Shown: positions 27,757 to 37,261 of the stretch, in pieces
How positions within the stretch are numbered: position 1 is the stretch's first letter
Layout of the letters: the number at the start of each line of letters is the position of its first letter
From: Verrucomicrobiota bacterium
Lineage (GTDB): Bacteria > Verrucomicrobiota > Verrucomicrobiia > Verrucomicrobiales > Akkermansiaceae
DNA: 51,328 nt
Assembly: GCA_018969605.1 (NCBI GenBank)
Contig: JAGWXY010000007.1
Coordinates: 1-51,328 of the forward strand
Direction: 5' to 3'
Made by a program: the position numbers and the translations under genes
Notes under the pieces: model-generated
The model's input: the letters and a program-made list of their open reading frames with translations, nothing else
The model's database searches: none
What the model was told of the DNA's origin: nothing

Positions 27757-28815
27757 ATGGATACCTTTCTGAAACTTACGCCAGCCGATCAGCTTGACGC
27801 CTATCTCGAGGTGAATCGGGCGATGGGTCTTGATGCCGCCAGCGTCGAAAAGGACTTCTAGGTATGTTGGACCTTGCGCGAACTTTTCACAGCCTCGGGC
27901 ATCGGCGACCACCTTACTTTCAAGGGCGGCACTTCTCTATCCAAGGCATGGAAGCTGATCCAACGATTCTCCGAAGACATTGATCTCATCGTGGACAAGG
28001 AAGTCCTTGGCTTCGGTGGTGACGCCGCACCCGACAAGGCCCCATCCAACAAACAACGCAAAGCCCGTCTCGAAGGCCTCATGGATGCCTGCCGTGTATA
28101 AGTTCAGGAAACCCTCCAGCCCGCACTGGCTTCACGCGTCCAATCGGCACTCGGCGAAACTGGATGGAAACTCGAAGTCGATCCCGACATGCCCGACGGC
28201 CAATGCCTGCTCTTCCATTATCCCACGGTCTTTCCACCCAGCGCGTCCGCCTATATCCGACCCGTCGTCAAAATCGAACTCGGCGCGCGCTCAGACGATT
28301 GGCCCCATGTGAACAAGTCCATCCAACCGTATGTGACCGAGCACTTCTCCACACTCGACCCCGAACCTTCCTGCGTCGTTCGGGTGCTCGCTGCCGAACG
28401 CACCTTCTGGGAAAAAGCCTGCCTGCTTCACGAGGAAACCTTTCGTCCGACGAACAAGCCGAGAAAACACCGCATGGCACGCCATTACTACGATCTCTGG
28501 TGTCTCCTCCGCGCCGGTGTCGGTGACAAGGCTTTGGAGGAAACCGCTCTCTTCCAACGGGTCGCCGAACATCGCGAACTGTTCTTCCGCTTTTCTTGGG
28601 TGGACTACACCACGCACAAACCCGGCAGTTTCCGTCTCGCACCGCCCCCTGAACACCTCGCCGACTGGAAGTCCGACTACTCCGCCATGCTCGGCCCCAT
28701 GTTTTTTGGCGACACCCCCAGCTTCGATGAAATCATCACCCTCGCCATCGAATTCGAAACCGCATTCAACGCTGGCGACTCTGCCAAACACTCTCCCGAA
28801 TCTTCAATAAGGTGA
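27757..28815 (+). pseudogene. AbiEii-like nucleotidyltransferase toxin with two in-frame stops
   Basis: One frame runs 352 codons, with only two interruptions: TAG at 27859-27861 and TAA at 28099-28101. Across them the family reads through without a gap: VEKDF-stop-VCWTLRELF, where relatives have tryptophan, and ACRV-stop-VQETLQPAL. The nucleotidyltransferase core FKGGTSLSKAW and SEDIDLIVD is intact, as are ERTFWEKACLLHEE and RHYYDLW near the end. No frameshift is needed. The gene is therefore recently inactivated, or is made only by readthrough. Restart at TTG 27874 would lack the N-terminus and still stop at 28099. Confidence 0.88.
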
Positions 28816-29093
28816 GTGAGATTAAATCATTGAAGCAGTCCCGCAAACCGGAGTCAGCAATTTGATAAAGCTTGGAGCGGGACGATCCAAAGACGACTGC
28901 ATTACACCGCACATGCCACATAGACCCGAAGGCGATCAGCATGCTGGAATTGAAAGGCGTGCGGGGCCTGATTTTGTGAGGGCAGGCTTTCAAGGAAGGC
29001 GGGGGCCGGAGGCAATCGCGGACGACAGGGGCTTTTTCGTTGCCACCTCTTTCCACTTGGCCCGCACGCGAATTGCGCTTACTTGATGCGGAC
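28816..29093 (+). other. 278-bp region before tgt with no recognised feature
   Basis: No gene, tRNA or riboswitch was recognised. TTGAAAG (about 28948) and CTTTCAA (about 28986) are complementary and could form a weak hairpin. The tgt promoter should be here. Confidence 0.4.
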
Positions 29094-30233
29094 TTGAACG
29101 CGCCATTTTCCCTACTTGCGACTGACCCCGCCAGCTCCGCCCGACGCGGAACCCTGACCCTGCCGCACGGTGTCGTCGAAACTCCGATCTTCATGCCGGT
29201 CGGCACCCAAGGCTCAGTCAAAACCCTCCACCCGCTCGAACTCGAGCAACTCGGTGCGCAAATCATCCTCGGCAACACCTACCACCTCTGGCTGCGTCCC
29301 GGCCACGAGCTGATCCGCGAAATGGGCGGACTTCACGGCTTCACCACCTGGCAAAAGCCATTTCTCACCGACTCGGGCGGATTCCAAGTTTGGTCCTTGG
29401 CCAAGCTTCGCAAAATCACCGAGGAGGGCGTGCGATTTCAAAACCACCTCGATGGTTCAAAGATGCTCCTCACCCCTGAGCTGAGCATGGAAATCCAAGC
29501 CTCGCTCGGATCCGACATCGCGATGCTCTTCGACGAGTGCCCGCCCTACCCCTGCGACGAAGCCTACGCCGCCCGCTCGCTCGCTCTCACCACCCGCTGG
29601 GCACGCCGGTGCAAGGATTGGGTCAACACCCACCAACCGATGTCGGGCAATGGCCGCCAACTCCACTTCGGCATCGTCCAGGGATCAATCTACGCCAACC
29701 TCCGCGAGCAATCCGCCCGCGAACTCGTCGCCATGGACTTCGATGGCTACGCGGTCGGCGGCGTATCGGTCGGCGAGCCTGAGCACGAAATGTTTCGCGC
29801 GATCGAAAATGCCGTGCCCTTTCTGCCGCACGACAAACCCCGCTACGCGATGGGACTCGGCACACCCCCGCAGATTTTGGAAATGATCGCCCGCGGCGTC
29901 GACATGTTTGACTGCGTCATGCCCACCCGCATGGCCCGCCACGGCGTGGCCTTCACCCTAGACGGCCCCCTCCACATCAAAAACCTCATCCACGCCAAGG
30001 ACCCCCGCCCGCTCTGCGAGTCCGCCCACCCGCATGTCGCCGGATTCTCCCGATCCTACATTCGCCACTTGTTTCGCGCCGGGGAAATGCTCGCTTTGCG
30101 GTTGCTTTCCTTCCACAATCTGCATTTCTACATGGGTCTCGTCGCCGGCGCGAGGGAGGCCATCTCTAACGGAAAATTTAACGACTACAAAGACTCCTTC
30201 ATCAACCGATACCACAACCCCATCCCATCATGA
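29094..30233 (+). CDS. tgt: tRNA-guanine transglycosylase
   Basis: Exchanges guanine 34 of certain tRNAs for the queuosine precursor. About 379 residues. Catalytic and substrate motifs are present: TDSGGFQVWSLAKLRKI, the GGVSVGEP loop, and DCVMPTRMARHG with the nucleophilic aspartate. The usual CxCxxC zinc site is not: the aligned segment is CESAHPHVAGFSRSYIRHLF (Cys 308), offering one Cys and two His before the conserved HNLHFY. A TTG at 29094 is the likely start because NAPFSLLATDPASSARRG begins the family N-terminus; a TTG at 29040 is also open. The stop overlaps the yajC ATG. Confidence 0.92.
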   Translation: MNAPFSLLATDPASSARRGTLTLPHGVVETPIFMPVGTQGSVKTLHPLELEQLGAQIILGNTYHLWLRPGHELIREMGGLHGFTTWQKPFLTDSGGFQVWSLAKLRKITEEGVRFQNHLDGSKMLLTPELSMEIQASLGSDIAMLFDECPPYPCDEAYAARSLALTTRWARRCKDWVNTHQPMSGNGRQLHFGIVQGSIYANLREQSARELVAMDFDGYAVGGVSVGEPEHEMFRAIENAVPFLPHDKPRYAMGLGTPPQILEMIARGVDMFDCVMPTRMARHGVAFTLDGPLHIKNLIHAKDPRPLCESAHPHVAGFSRSYIRHLFRAGEMLALRLLSFHNLHFYMGLVAGAREAISNGKFNDYKDSFINRYHNPIPS

Positions 30234-30562
30234 CCACCACCACCCTCCTCACCACCCTCCTCGCCCAAGCCGCACCCGCACCCCAAGGCGGCATCCTCGG
30301 CAATCCCCTGATCATGATGGGCCTCATGATCGTCATGTTCTATTTCCTGCTCATTCGCCCGCAACAGCGCCAACGCAAGGAACAGGCCGCCCGTATTGCT
30401 GCCCTGCAGTCCGGCGACAAAGTGGTCACCACCGCCGGCATCCACGGCCTCGTCCACAATGTGCGCGAACAAACGGTAGTCGTGAAAGTGGCCGAGGGCA
30501 CCATGATCGAATTCGACAAGGCCGCCATCGCCACGGTCACCAAAAAAGATTCTGCGGCATAA
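30230..30562 (+). CDS. yajC: preprotein translocase accessory subunit YajC
   Basis: A 110-residue single-pass membrane protein. The helix IMMGLMIVMFYFLLIRPQQR leads into RKEQAARIAALQSGDKVVTT and a small beta domain, the standard YajC layout. It associates with SecDF at the Sec translocon. Its ATG overlaps the tgt stop and secDF follows within 55 bases, giving the widespread tgt-yajC-secDF order. The N-terminal 20 residues are Thr- and Ala-rich with a threonine run. Confidence 0.95.
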   Translation: MTTTTLLTTLLAQAAPAPQGGILGNPLIMMGLMIVMFYFLLIRPQQRQRKEQAARIAALQSGDKVVTTAGIHGLVHNVREQTVVVKVAEGTMIEFDKAAIATVTKKDSAA

Positions 30563-30616
30563 GACATCAGCGTCCCGCACTCTTTGCATCTCTCATTTCA
30601 CCCATCGTTTTTCGCC

Positions 30617-33070
30617 ATGATTTCCGCCACCTCATTCTACGAAGATCCGCTCACCATTTTCGTGACCGGCATGATCCTTGTGATCCTCTTCTTCTGGTAC
30701 TTCGCCACCGACGTCGAGCGGCGCAAACGCAATGTCGGCACAGTACTGCTCATCGGCACGACCGCTCTCTGCGTGCTGGCAGCGACACCGGTGAAGGAAC
30801 GCCTCAAAGGTGGCATCGACATCGTCGGCGGATCCTCATTCACACTCCGCGTGCAACCGCGCGAGTCGGATAGCGGCGAAAAAATGGAGGTCACTCCCCA
30901 ACAGGTCGACCAAGCGATCCTCGTGATCGAAAAACGCCTCAACAGCATGGGCACCTCCGAGCCGCTCATTGCCCGCCAAGGTACCGACGGCATCCTTGTG
31001 CAAATGCCCGGAGTCGAACCCGAAGACTCGGCCAAAATCCGCAACACCCTCGAAAAAGTCGCGAAACTCGAACTCCGCGAAGTGAGCCGCCGCAACGACG
31101 AACCAGGCCCCGATGGCAAACCGCTCGCCGAACGCGTCCAGAGTGGCCAGGAAATCATCCCCGGCTACAAGGCTTACACGCTCAAGGGCAAGGACGAAGA
31201 CGGCAACGAATACACCCGCCCGATCCTCCTCAACCGCCGCATGGCACTTGGCGGATCCGACATCGCCGATGCGGTGCCATCCCCGCAACAGGCCGACGCG
31301 GTATCCATCACGCTCAACGCCGCGGGCACCGACAAAATGATCGCCCTCACCAAAAACATGCGCTCCGGCATCGATCGCATCGCCATCGTGCTCGACGGCG
31401 AAGTGATCAGCGCCCCAGTCGTCAACCAAACCCCACTCGGTAAGCAATTCATCGTCGAAGGACTGCGCGAACCGGGCGAAGTCCAAAACCTCGCCAACGC
31501 GCTCATGAACCCGCTCGAAAACCCGTTGGTCGTCGAGATGGAAGACACCGTCTCGCCCACCCTCGGCGCAGCCGTCGTCAAGCAAGGCATCTGGGCCGGC
31601 ATCGTCGGCCTGAGCATCACCGCTCTCTTCGTCCTCTTCTACTACCGCTTCGCCGGCATCATCGCGCTCTTCGGACTGGCGATCAACGGCGTGATCCTCT
31701 TCGGCGTGATGGCCATGTTTGGCTTCACCTTCTCACTGCCCGGCATCGCGGGCATGATCCTCACCATCGGCATGGCAGTCGATGCCAATGTGCTCATCTA
31801 CGAACGACTGCGCGAGGAAATGGAAGCTGGAAAATCGCTCAAAACCGCGATCTCCGCCTCCTACGACAAAGCCTTTACCGCGATCTTCGACTCGAACTTT
31901 ACCTCGCTCATCACCGCCGTCCTACTCTTCATCTTCGGCAGCAGCGCGATCAAGGGCTTCGCCATAACCCTCACCATCGGCATCGTGGCCTCAATGTTCT
32001 CCGCGATTCTCGTCACCCGCGTTCTCTTCCGCTGGGCCACCGACCTCAACGCGCTCAAAAAACTCTCGTTCCTCAATCTCATCAAAGCGACGAAATTCGA
32101 TTTCCTCGGCAAATCACGCACCTGCGCCATGCTATCCTTGGTGCTCATCGTGCTCTCCTTGGCCGCCTTCGGCCTTCGCAAGGAACGCGCCTTCGGCGTC
32201 GACTTCACCGGCGGCACACTCATCAAATTCCAACTCGGCAAGGATGTGAAAATCCCCACCGCCGATGTCGAAAAAGCCCTCTCCACCCTTCAACTCACCA
32301 AAGCCGCCTACCCGCAAGAGCAAGGCAACCCAGCCACAGGCACCCTCCTCACCGTCCGCTGCGACACAAAGGATGCCGATCAGATCATCGCCAAGCTCCG
32401 CGAAAGCATTCCCGCCCTCGGTGAGAAAAAAGCCGCAGCCAACCCCGAAGCTCCAGCCGATCACGACTATGTCATCGACAGCAGCAAGGTCGAAGTCTCC
32501 GCGCTCATCGGCGGCACCTTCCTCAAGGACTCGCTCATCGCCCTTGTCCTCGGTCTCATCGGCATCCTGCTCTACATCACCTTCCGCTTCGAGTTCTCCT
32601 TCGCCCTTGGTGGCTTCGTCGCGATCCTGCACGATGTGATCATTTCCGTCGGCCTCGTCGTCCTGCTCGGCGGCGAGCTCTCGCTGATCCATGTTGGCGC
32701 GATCCTCACCATCGCCGGCTATTCAATCAACGACACGATCGTTGTCTTCGACCGCATCCGTGAAAGCCTTCTCATCCGTGGCGGCTCGATCAAATCGATC
32801 ATGAACGAAGCGATCAACGCGACACTTTCAAGAACGCTGCTCACCTCGGCGACCACCATCGTCACCGTGGCCATCCTTTCGCTCTTCGGCGGATCCTCGC
32901 TGCGCGACTTCTCGGTCATGATCCTTATCGGCCTCGTGGTCGGCACCTACTCGTCGGTCTTCGTTGCCTCGCCGATCGTGCTTTGGTGGAGCAACCGCAA
33001 GGGTGGCGACCTTCGCACGGACGTGCTTGCCACCGAGCAAGCCGCCGAAGCCGCCGCTGCCGCACCTTGA
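30617..33070 (+). CDS. secDF: fused protein translocase SecDF
   Basis: Proton-driven membrane protein that helps complete Sec export. 817 residues in one chain. The SecD half begins after one helix with GGIDIVGGSSFTLRV, then a large periplasmic domain, then helices with GMAVDANVLIYERLREE. The SecF half begins near 525 with AFGVDFTGGTLIKF and ends with helices containing SINDTIVVFDRIRE. Both RND-type halves are complete. The ATG at 30617 is preferred over an upstream TTG. Fusion of SecD and SecF is found in several phyla including PVC bacteria. Confidence 0.96.
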   Translation: MISATSFYEDPLTIFVTGMILVILFFWYFATDVERRKRNVGTVLLIGTTALCVLAATPVKERLKGGIDIVGGSSFTLRVQPRESDSGEKMEVTPQQVDQAILVIEKRLNSMGTSEPLIARQGTDGILVQMPGVEPEDSAKIRNTLEKVAKLELREVSRRNDEPGPDGKPLAERVQSGQEIIPGYKAYTLKGKDEDGNEYTRPILLNRRMALGGSDIADAVPSPQQADAVSITLNAAGTDKMIALTKNMRSGIDRIAIVLDGEVISAPVVNQTPLGKQFIVEGLREPGEVQNLANALMNPLENPLVVEMEDTVSPTLGAAVVKQGIWAGIVGLSITALFVLFYYRFAGIIALFGLAINGVILFGVMAMFGFTFSLPGIAGMILTIGMAVDANVLIYERLREEMEAGKSLKTAISASYDKAFTAIFDSNFTSLITAVLLFIFGSSAIKGFAITLTIGIVASMFSAILVTRVLFRWATDLNALKKLSFLNLIKATKFDFLGKSRTCAMLSLVLIVLSLAAFGLRKERAFGVDFTGGTLIKFQLGKDVKIPTADVEKALSTLQLTKAAYPQEQGNPATGTLLTVRCDTKDADQIIAKLRESIPALGEKKAAANPEAPADHDYVIDSSKVEVSALIGGTFLKDSLIALVLGLIGILLYITFRFEFSFALGGFVAILHDVIISVGLVVLLGGELSLIHVGAILTIAGYSINDTIVVFDRIRESLLIRGGSIKSIMNEAINATLSRTLLTSATTIVTVAILSLFGGSSLRDFSVMILIGLVVGTYSSVFVASPIVLWWSNRKGGDLRTDVLATEQAAEAAAAAP

Positions 33071-33143
33071 TGCCGCATCGAAAAAAACATCAGGGTTGCG
33101 GATTGAGCCGCGAGTTCTAGGATCAAGCATCAGACAGCGCGCC

Positions 33144-34049
33144 ATGCACATCAGCGACATCCTCAGCAACTCCAAGCCCTCGCTCTCGTTCGAGTTTTTC
33201 CCACCTCGAAGCGAAAACGCATGGGAGGAGCTGTACGATACGATCCACAATCTGCAATCGCTGCATCCGTCCTTTGTCTCGGTCACCTACGGCGCGGGCG
33301 GCACCACCCGCGAACTCACGCACGACCTGGTCCTGCGCATCCGCCAGACGACCTCGATCCCGCCCGTCCCGCACCTCACCTGCGTCGGTCACACGAAGGA
33401 AGAAATTCACACCATCCTCCAACGCTACGCCGCAGCTGGTGTCTCAAATGTCCTCGCCCTGCGCGGCGACCCGCCGAAGGATCAGCCGAATTACGATTGG
33501 TCGACCGGCGACTTCCGCCACGCCGCTGATCTGGTTGCCTTCATCCGCGAATTCAACCGCTCTGGCGCGCACCCCGACCCGCGCGGCTTCGGCATCGGCG
33601 TTGCCGGATTCCCCGAAGGACACCCCGCCACACCCAACCGCATGCTCGAGCTCGAGCACCTCAAGGCCAAAGTCGACGCCGGCGCCGATTACATCTGCAC
33701 GCAGTTGTTCTTCGACAACCACGATTTCCTCGACTTCCGCGACCGCTGCCAGCTTGCCGACATTGAGATTCCAATCATCGCCGGCATCATGCCAGTCACC
33801 TCGCTGCAAAGCATGAAGCGCATGGCCGAACTCGCCGCCGGCGCACGCTACCCGGCAAAACTCATCCGCACACTCAACCGCGCCAGTTCAAGCCCCGAAG
33901 GCGTCGAAAGGGCAGGCATCCACTATGCTGCCGAACAATGCACGAACCTCCTCAACGAAGGCGTCGAAGGCATCCACTTCTACACACTCAACAAAAGCCA
34001 CGCGACACGCGAGATCTTTAACAGCCTTGGCCTAACACCGTCCGATTAA
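33144..34049 (+). CDS. metF: 5,10-methylenetetrahydrofolate reductase
   Basis: FAD enzyme that makes 5-methyltetrahydrofolate for methionine synthesis. 301 residues, a (beta/alpha)8 barrel. SFEFFPPRSE at the start carries the catalytic glutamate; FVSVTYGAGG, HLTCVGHT, NVLALRGDPP and GADYICTQLFFD follow in the correct order. The start MHISDILSNSKPSLSFEFFP was chosen; the longer frame overlaps secDF. It ends at the first copy of a dispersed repeat that separates it from a convergent gene. metE/metH are not nearby. Confidence 0.95.
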   Translation: MHISDILSNSKPSLSFEFFPPRSENAWEELYDTIHNLQSLHPSFVSVTYGAGGTTRELTHDLVLRIRQTTSIPPVPHLTCVGHTKEEIHTILQRYAAAGVSNVLALRGDPPKDQPNYDWSTGDFRHAADLVAFIREFNRSGAHPDPRGFGIGVAGFPEGHPATPNRMLELEHLKAKVDAGADYICTQLFFDNHDFLDFRDRCQLADIEIPIIAGIMPVTSLQSMKRMAELAAGARYPAKLIRTLNRASSSPEGVERAGIHYAAEQCTNLLNEGVEGIHFYTLNKSHATREIFNSLGLTPSD

Positions 34050-34081
34050 TCGTAAGCATTTTGCAAAAAGGTGGCATCGCT

Positions 34082-34220
34082 GGAGCGAGAAGGTTCTGTC
34101 CATGGCATGGTGTGGCCATGGACAAGAATTCCGTTACTCATTCGAAATACAGCGAGGCCGCAGATATTTCCATGCCACTGCCAAACAAAGGCTAAAGATT
34201 TGAGCAAAATGCTCCAGACT
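34082..34220. repeat. convergent-intergenic dispersed repeat, copy A
   Basis: Shares an extended, roughly 70 percent matching segment with 49247-49370. Anchor blocks are GGAGCNANAA, GCCATGGACAA, GCGANGCC and AGATTTGAGNAAAATGCTC. The last block can fold (GAGC-AAAAT-GCTC). In this copy TGTCCATGG and CCATGGACA form a 9-bp inverted repeat with a 10-bp loop. It lies between metF and a convergent gene, and ends four bases before the stop codon of the latter. Confidence 0.75.
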
Positions 34221-34223
34221 CCC

Positions 34224-35870
34224 TCACTTGTTGCGCCACTCGTATATATCCTCGGCCTGCTTGAGCGTGATTTCGTAAATGTTGCCCTGCACCGGTACAA
34301 TGATCGGCACACGCCCGATCGATGCATCGATCGGATACTCCAACTGAAGCCGTTCTGCGCGCTCAAACGCATCAGAAGGAATCGTGATTCTGAATGATCC
34401 CTCATAACGCAACATGCGCGACATCCGTTCGGATGCCTGCTGCTGCAACTTTCTCATTTCATAGTTTGAATTCAATCGGTCAAATATCGAGAGCCCTTCG
34501 TCACGCGGAATACCCTTCCCATCCTTTTCGGACACAGAGGCAGCTCGCTTGAGGGTAATGTCCGCCCCGGCCTTCTGCACAATCGCCTTGGAATCATAGG
34601 CATCGTCCGCACTTTCCGATAAGGTGGAGCCGAAAAATTCATCACCCTTGGCAATGGCATCGTCGATTTCCTTTTGCGTCGGCAAGCGAACCTTCATTGC
34701 TCCCTCGAGCGTAAAAAGATCCTCGGCCTTGAGATTCACCTCGCTCAATTCTATGCCCCCACCAAAAACACGCAGCTGGAAGGAGCCTTCACGAAAATCA
34801 ACCCGGTGGTAGTTTCTCGAATAATCAACCACCGAAAGCGCCTTCAGAAGGTGGATCCTCTCACGCAGCGAAATCAAATCCTTGCCATCCATGAGCACCT
34901 GCCCTTCGAAACCGATTCCCTCCGAACTGTTGGTCGATCCAAAAACCGCAAAATCTCCGGACATCGTACCGTCGATATAATTGTGCGTCGACAAAGGCGT
35001 CAGGTCTTCAATGGCAATGCTGCGGATCTTGGCAACGCCTTCGATCTTTGGGCGCTCACCCGTCTTGATTCGCAGCCCCGCCAGATCAATGGTCCCAGAA
35101 CCCTGCTTGAGATCCGCCTTTTCAAATACGATCTCCTCAGGCGTGCACAACACCACCATTTCGACCACCTCAACACGATTGAGCCAGTTCTGACTCAAAA
35201 ATCCCCCTTTGAAAATCATGCGCCACCCATTGTTGGCACGTTGCATCTTGATGGTAGTCGATTCAATCGAACCCCGCGTGCGCTCTGAATAGCCCCAGCG
35301 AATGTTGGCCTCGGAAATGTCAAAAGACCGGATTTCAACCTTCTCCGGATCGGAGAAAAACACTCGCGACATGCTGGCGGCCGAATCCGCATCATCAGCT
35401 CCGGCCCTAAGATCAAGATCCAGCTTGGCTATCGCGATCACGCCGGGACGCCACACCCCTAACAAACCATCAATCAAGCCCATCTTGCAGCGGATACTCC
35501 TGGCCTCAATTGCCGAGAAAAATGTCCGGTTGTCACCCTCGGCCGCAAATCGGCTCAATTCCATCCGCCCCTGAAGCCTTTGGAATCCACGCAACTCGAC
35601 CTCCGTGGCCGAAAACCCCTCGGTAAGATTTTCCTTAAATCCCGTGAGGAAATGGGCGGTTCCCGTCCTCCTCTCCAAGTAAATCCATACAAAAATCGCC
35701 GCGATAAGCAGGAACACCAAAAACCTAAACCCAAGTCTTACCATGTGAAACATCATCCTGCCCTGCATGCCCTTGCCAGACATCGAATACCGAACCTGAA
35801 ACCAAAAGCCCTGGCTCGATACCCACTGACTCAAACGCTCGTCGAAATTCTCAAATCTATCTTCATTCAT
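34224..35870 (-). CDS. AsmA-like membrane-anchored protein, function unknown
   Basis: 548 residues. One membrane helix (FRFLVFLLIAAIFVWIYLE) near residue 55 is followed by a long, beta-rich extracytoplasmic domain with repeated short strands, such as FDISEANIRWGYSERTRG and DLKQGSGTIDLAGLRIKTGE. That layout resembles AsmA/DUF-type proteins of Planctomycetota and Verrucomicrobiota that bridge the envelope, but no family motif is decisive. The ATG at 35870 overlaps the proposed scpA start on the opposite strand. A longer start at 35891 is less likely. Confidence 0.65.
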   Translation of the reverse strand: MNEDRFENFDERLSQWVSSQGFWFQVRYSMSGKGMQGRMMFHMVRLGFRFLVFLLIAAIFVWIYLERRTGTAHFLTGFKENLTEGFSATEVELRGFQRLQGRMELSRFAAEGDNRTFFSAIEARSIRCKMGLIDGLLGVWRPGVIAIAKLDLDLRAGADDADSAASMSRVFFSDPEKVEIRSFDISEANIRWGYSERTRGSIESTTIKMQRANNGWRMIFKGGFLSQNWLNRVEVVEMVVLCTPEEIVFEKADLKQGSGTIDLAGLRIKTGERPKIEGVAKIRSIAIEDLTPLSTHNYIDGTMSGDFAVFGSTNSSEGIGFEGQVLMDGKDLISLRERIHLLKALSVVDYSRNYHRVDFREGSFQLRVFGGGIELSEVNLKAEDLFTLEGAMKVRLPTQKEIDDAIAKGDEFFGSTLSESADDAYDSKAIVQKAGADITLKRAASVSEKDGKGIPRDEGLSIFDRLNSNYEMRKLQQQASERMSRMLRYEGSFRITIPSDAFERAERLQLEYPIDASIGRVPIIVPVQGNIYEITLKQAEDIYEWRNK

Positions 35871-36747
35871 GCCAAATGTTTCCGGCGCCATTCAAGACGC
35901 TTGCCCGCGATCATGCGAGAGGAAAATTGCCTCGCATGAAGCCCGAGAACCGATTATCACACCGGGCGTGGAAACCACTGACTACAAAGTCCGCCTCGAA
36001 ATCTTCGAGGGCCCCCTCGATCTACTCCTCTACCTGATCAAAAAAGACGAGCTCGACATCCAGTCGATCTCCATCGAGCGCATCACCCGTCAATATCTCG
36101 ACTACATCAATACCTTCAAGTTGCTCAACATCGACTTGGCATCGGAGTTCATCGTCATGGCCGCCAACCTGATGTACCTCAAAAGCCGGACCCTGCTGCC
36201 TCGCGTCGAGCAACCGCCCGAAGAGGACGTGGAGGAGGATGATCCGCGCTGGGAACTCATTCGCCAGCTCATTGAGTACAAAAAATTCAAGGATGCAGCC
36301 GGTTTTCTTTCGCTTCGCGAAATCGAACAGGAGGGACGCTTCGCCCATCAGCCGGAACCCGGCGACAAGGCAACTGATGAACCGGCCACGCTCGCTGAAG
36401 TATCAATCTTCGACCTCATCCGCGCTTTCCAAAATGTCCTCAAGCGCTTCGAGGAATCCCACGATTTCGGCGACATCATCGACGACCGCTACACGGTATC
36501 CGACAAAATTGACCTGCTGATGAACAGTCTGGCCCCGGGCCAGTCACGCCGCTTTGAGGAACTCTTCAAATCCGCCACCACCAAAGCCGAAGTCATCGTC
36601 ACCTTCCTCGCCCTGCTGGAACTCATGAAGCTCAACCAATTCGTGGTGCGGCAGAGCGAACTGCTCGGAGACATCGTCATCGAACGACGCGACCCCGCCG
36701 CTCTTGCCGATACAACCTTCGGTTCCGCCCAAGAGAACGAGGATTGA
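35869..36747 (+). CDS. scpA: segregation and condensation protein A
   Basis: Kleisin subunit that links SMC heads for chromosome condensation. Up to 292 residues. The N-terminal kleisin signature VRLEIFEGPLDLLLYLIKKD is clear, followed by ASEFIVMAANLMYLKSRTLL and a C-terminal winged helix with VTFLALLELMKLNQ. The ATG at 35869 overlaps the divergent gene's ATG by two bases; a GTG at 35968, just before ETTDYKVRLEIF, gives a more typical N-terminus and leaves room for promoters. scpB is not adjacent. It is convergent with infA with five bases between. Confidence 0.92.
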   Translation: MPNVSGAIQDACPRSCERKIASHEAREPIITPGVETTDYKVRLEIFEGPLDLLLYLIKKDELDIQSISIERITRQYLDYINTFKLLNIDLASEFIVMAANLMYLKSRTLLPRVEQPPEEDVEEDDPRWELIRQLIEYKKFKDAAGFLSLREIEQEGRFAHQPEPGDKATDEPATLAEVSIFDLIRAFQNVLKRFEESHDFGDIIDDRYTVSDKIDLLMNSLAPGQSRRFEELFKSATTKAEVIVTFLALLELMKLNQFVVRQSELLGDIVIERRDPAALADTTFGSAQENED

Positions 36748-36752
36748 TCGGA

Positions 36753-37058
36753 TCAACCAACTCGGAAAACAATCCGCGCCTTGGTGAGATCGTATGGCGA
36801 CATCTCCATTTTCACCTTGTCACCCACGACAAGCCGGATGAAACGCTTGCGCATTTTTCCTGAAATGTGGGCCAATACCTCATGGCCGCTCTCGAGCTTC
36901 ACGCGAAACATCGTGCCGGCCAAAACCGAGGAAATCTCTCCATCGACCTCCACTGCCTTGTCTTCCTCTTCGGGTTTGTCGGCGCGCTTGTTGGGACTGA
37001 AACCACTGCGGCCGCGGCCGGAAGGGCGGCGTCCTTTGTTCTGCTGGCGTGGAGGCAT
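36753..37058 (-). CDS. infA: translation initiation factor IF-1
   Basis: 101 residues. The OB-fold is standard: [40 protein letters not shown] and [11 protein letters not shown]. It is about 30 residues longer than the usual 72 because of a basic, glycine- and arginine-rich N-terminus ([20 protein letters not shown]) and an acidic linker. The downstream half should bind the ribosomal A site as in other IF-1. The start was set at the ATG before PPRQQN; the open frame continues upstream without similarity. Confidence 0.92.
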   Translation of the reverse strand: MPPRQQNKGRRPSGRGRSGFSPNKRADKPEEEDKAVEVDGEISSVLAGTMFRVKLESGHEVLAHISGKMRKRFIRLVVGDKVKMEMSPYDLTKARIVFRVG

Positions 37059-37261
37059 GGTGATGATTGATGGATGCCAGCGGCAAAATGTGACCGCCAA
37101 CAAACTTGGCTTAACGTGAAGACCAACAGCCATCAATCCAAAAAAAATCAACAGCTACCCGAACCTCGCCATTTCGCTCATCCGCGCTTGCATTCATCTG
37201 CGACAAACTGCATTTTTCTCACCCCGCCCACGGCAAGGAACCCAATTTCGCGCCCTAACTT

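Noticed and set aside
24887-28101. Stop-codon reassignment or general readthrough as the cause of in-frame stops
   Set aside because: nadB ends in TAG and other genes end normally with TAA; the second broken gene also has a frameshift, so decay is simpler.
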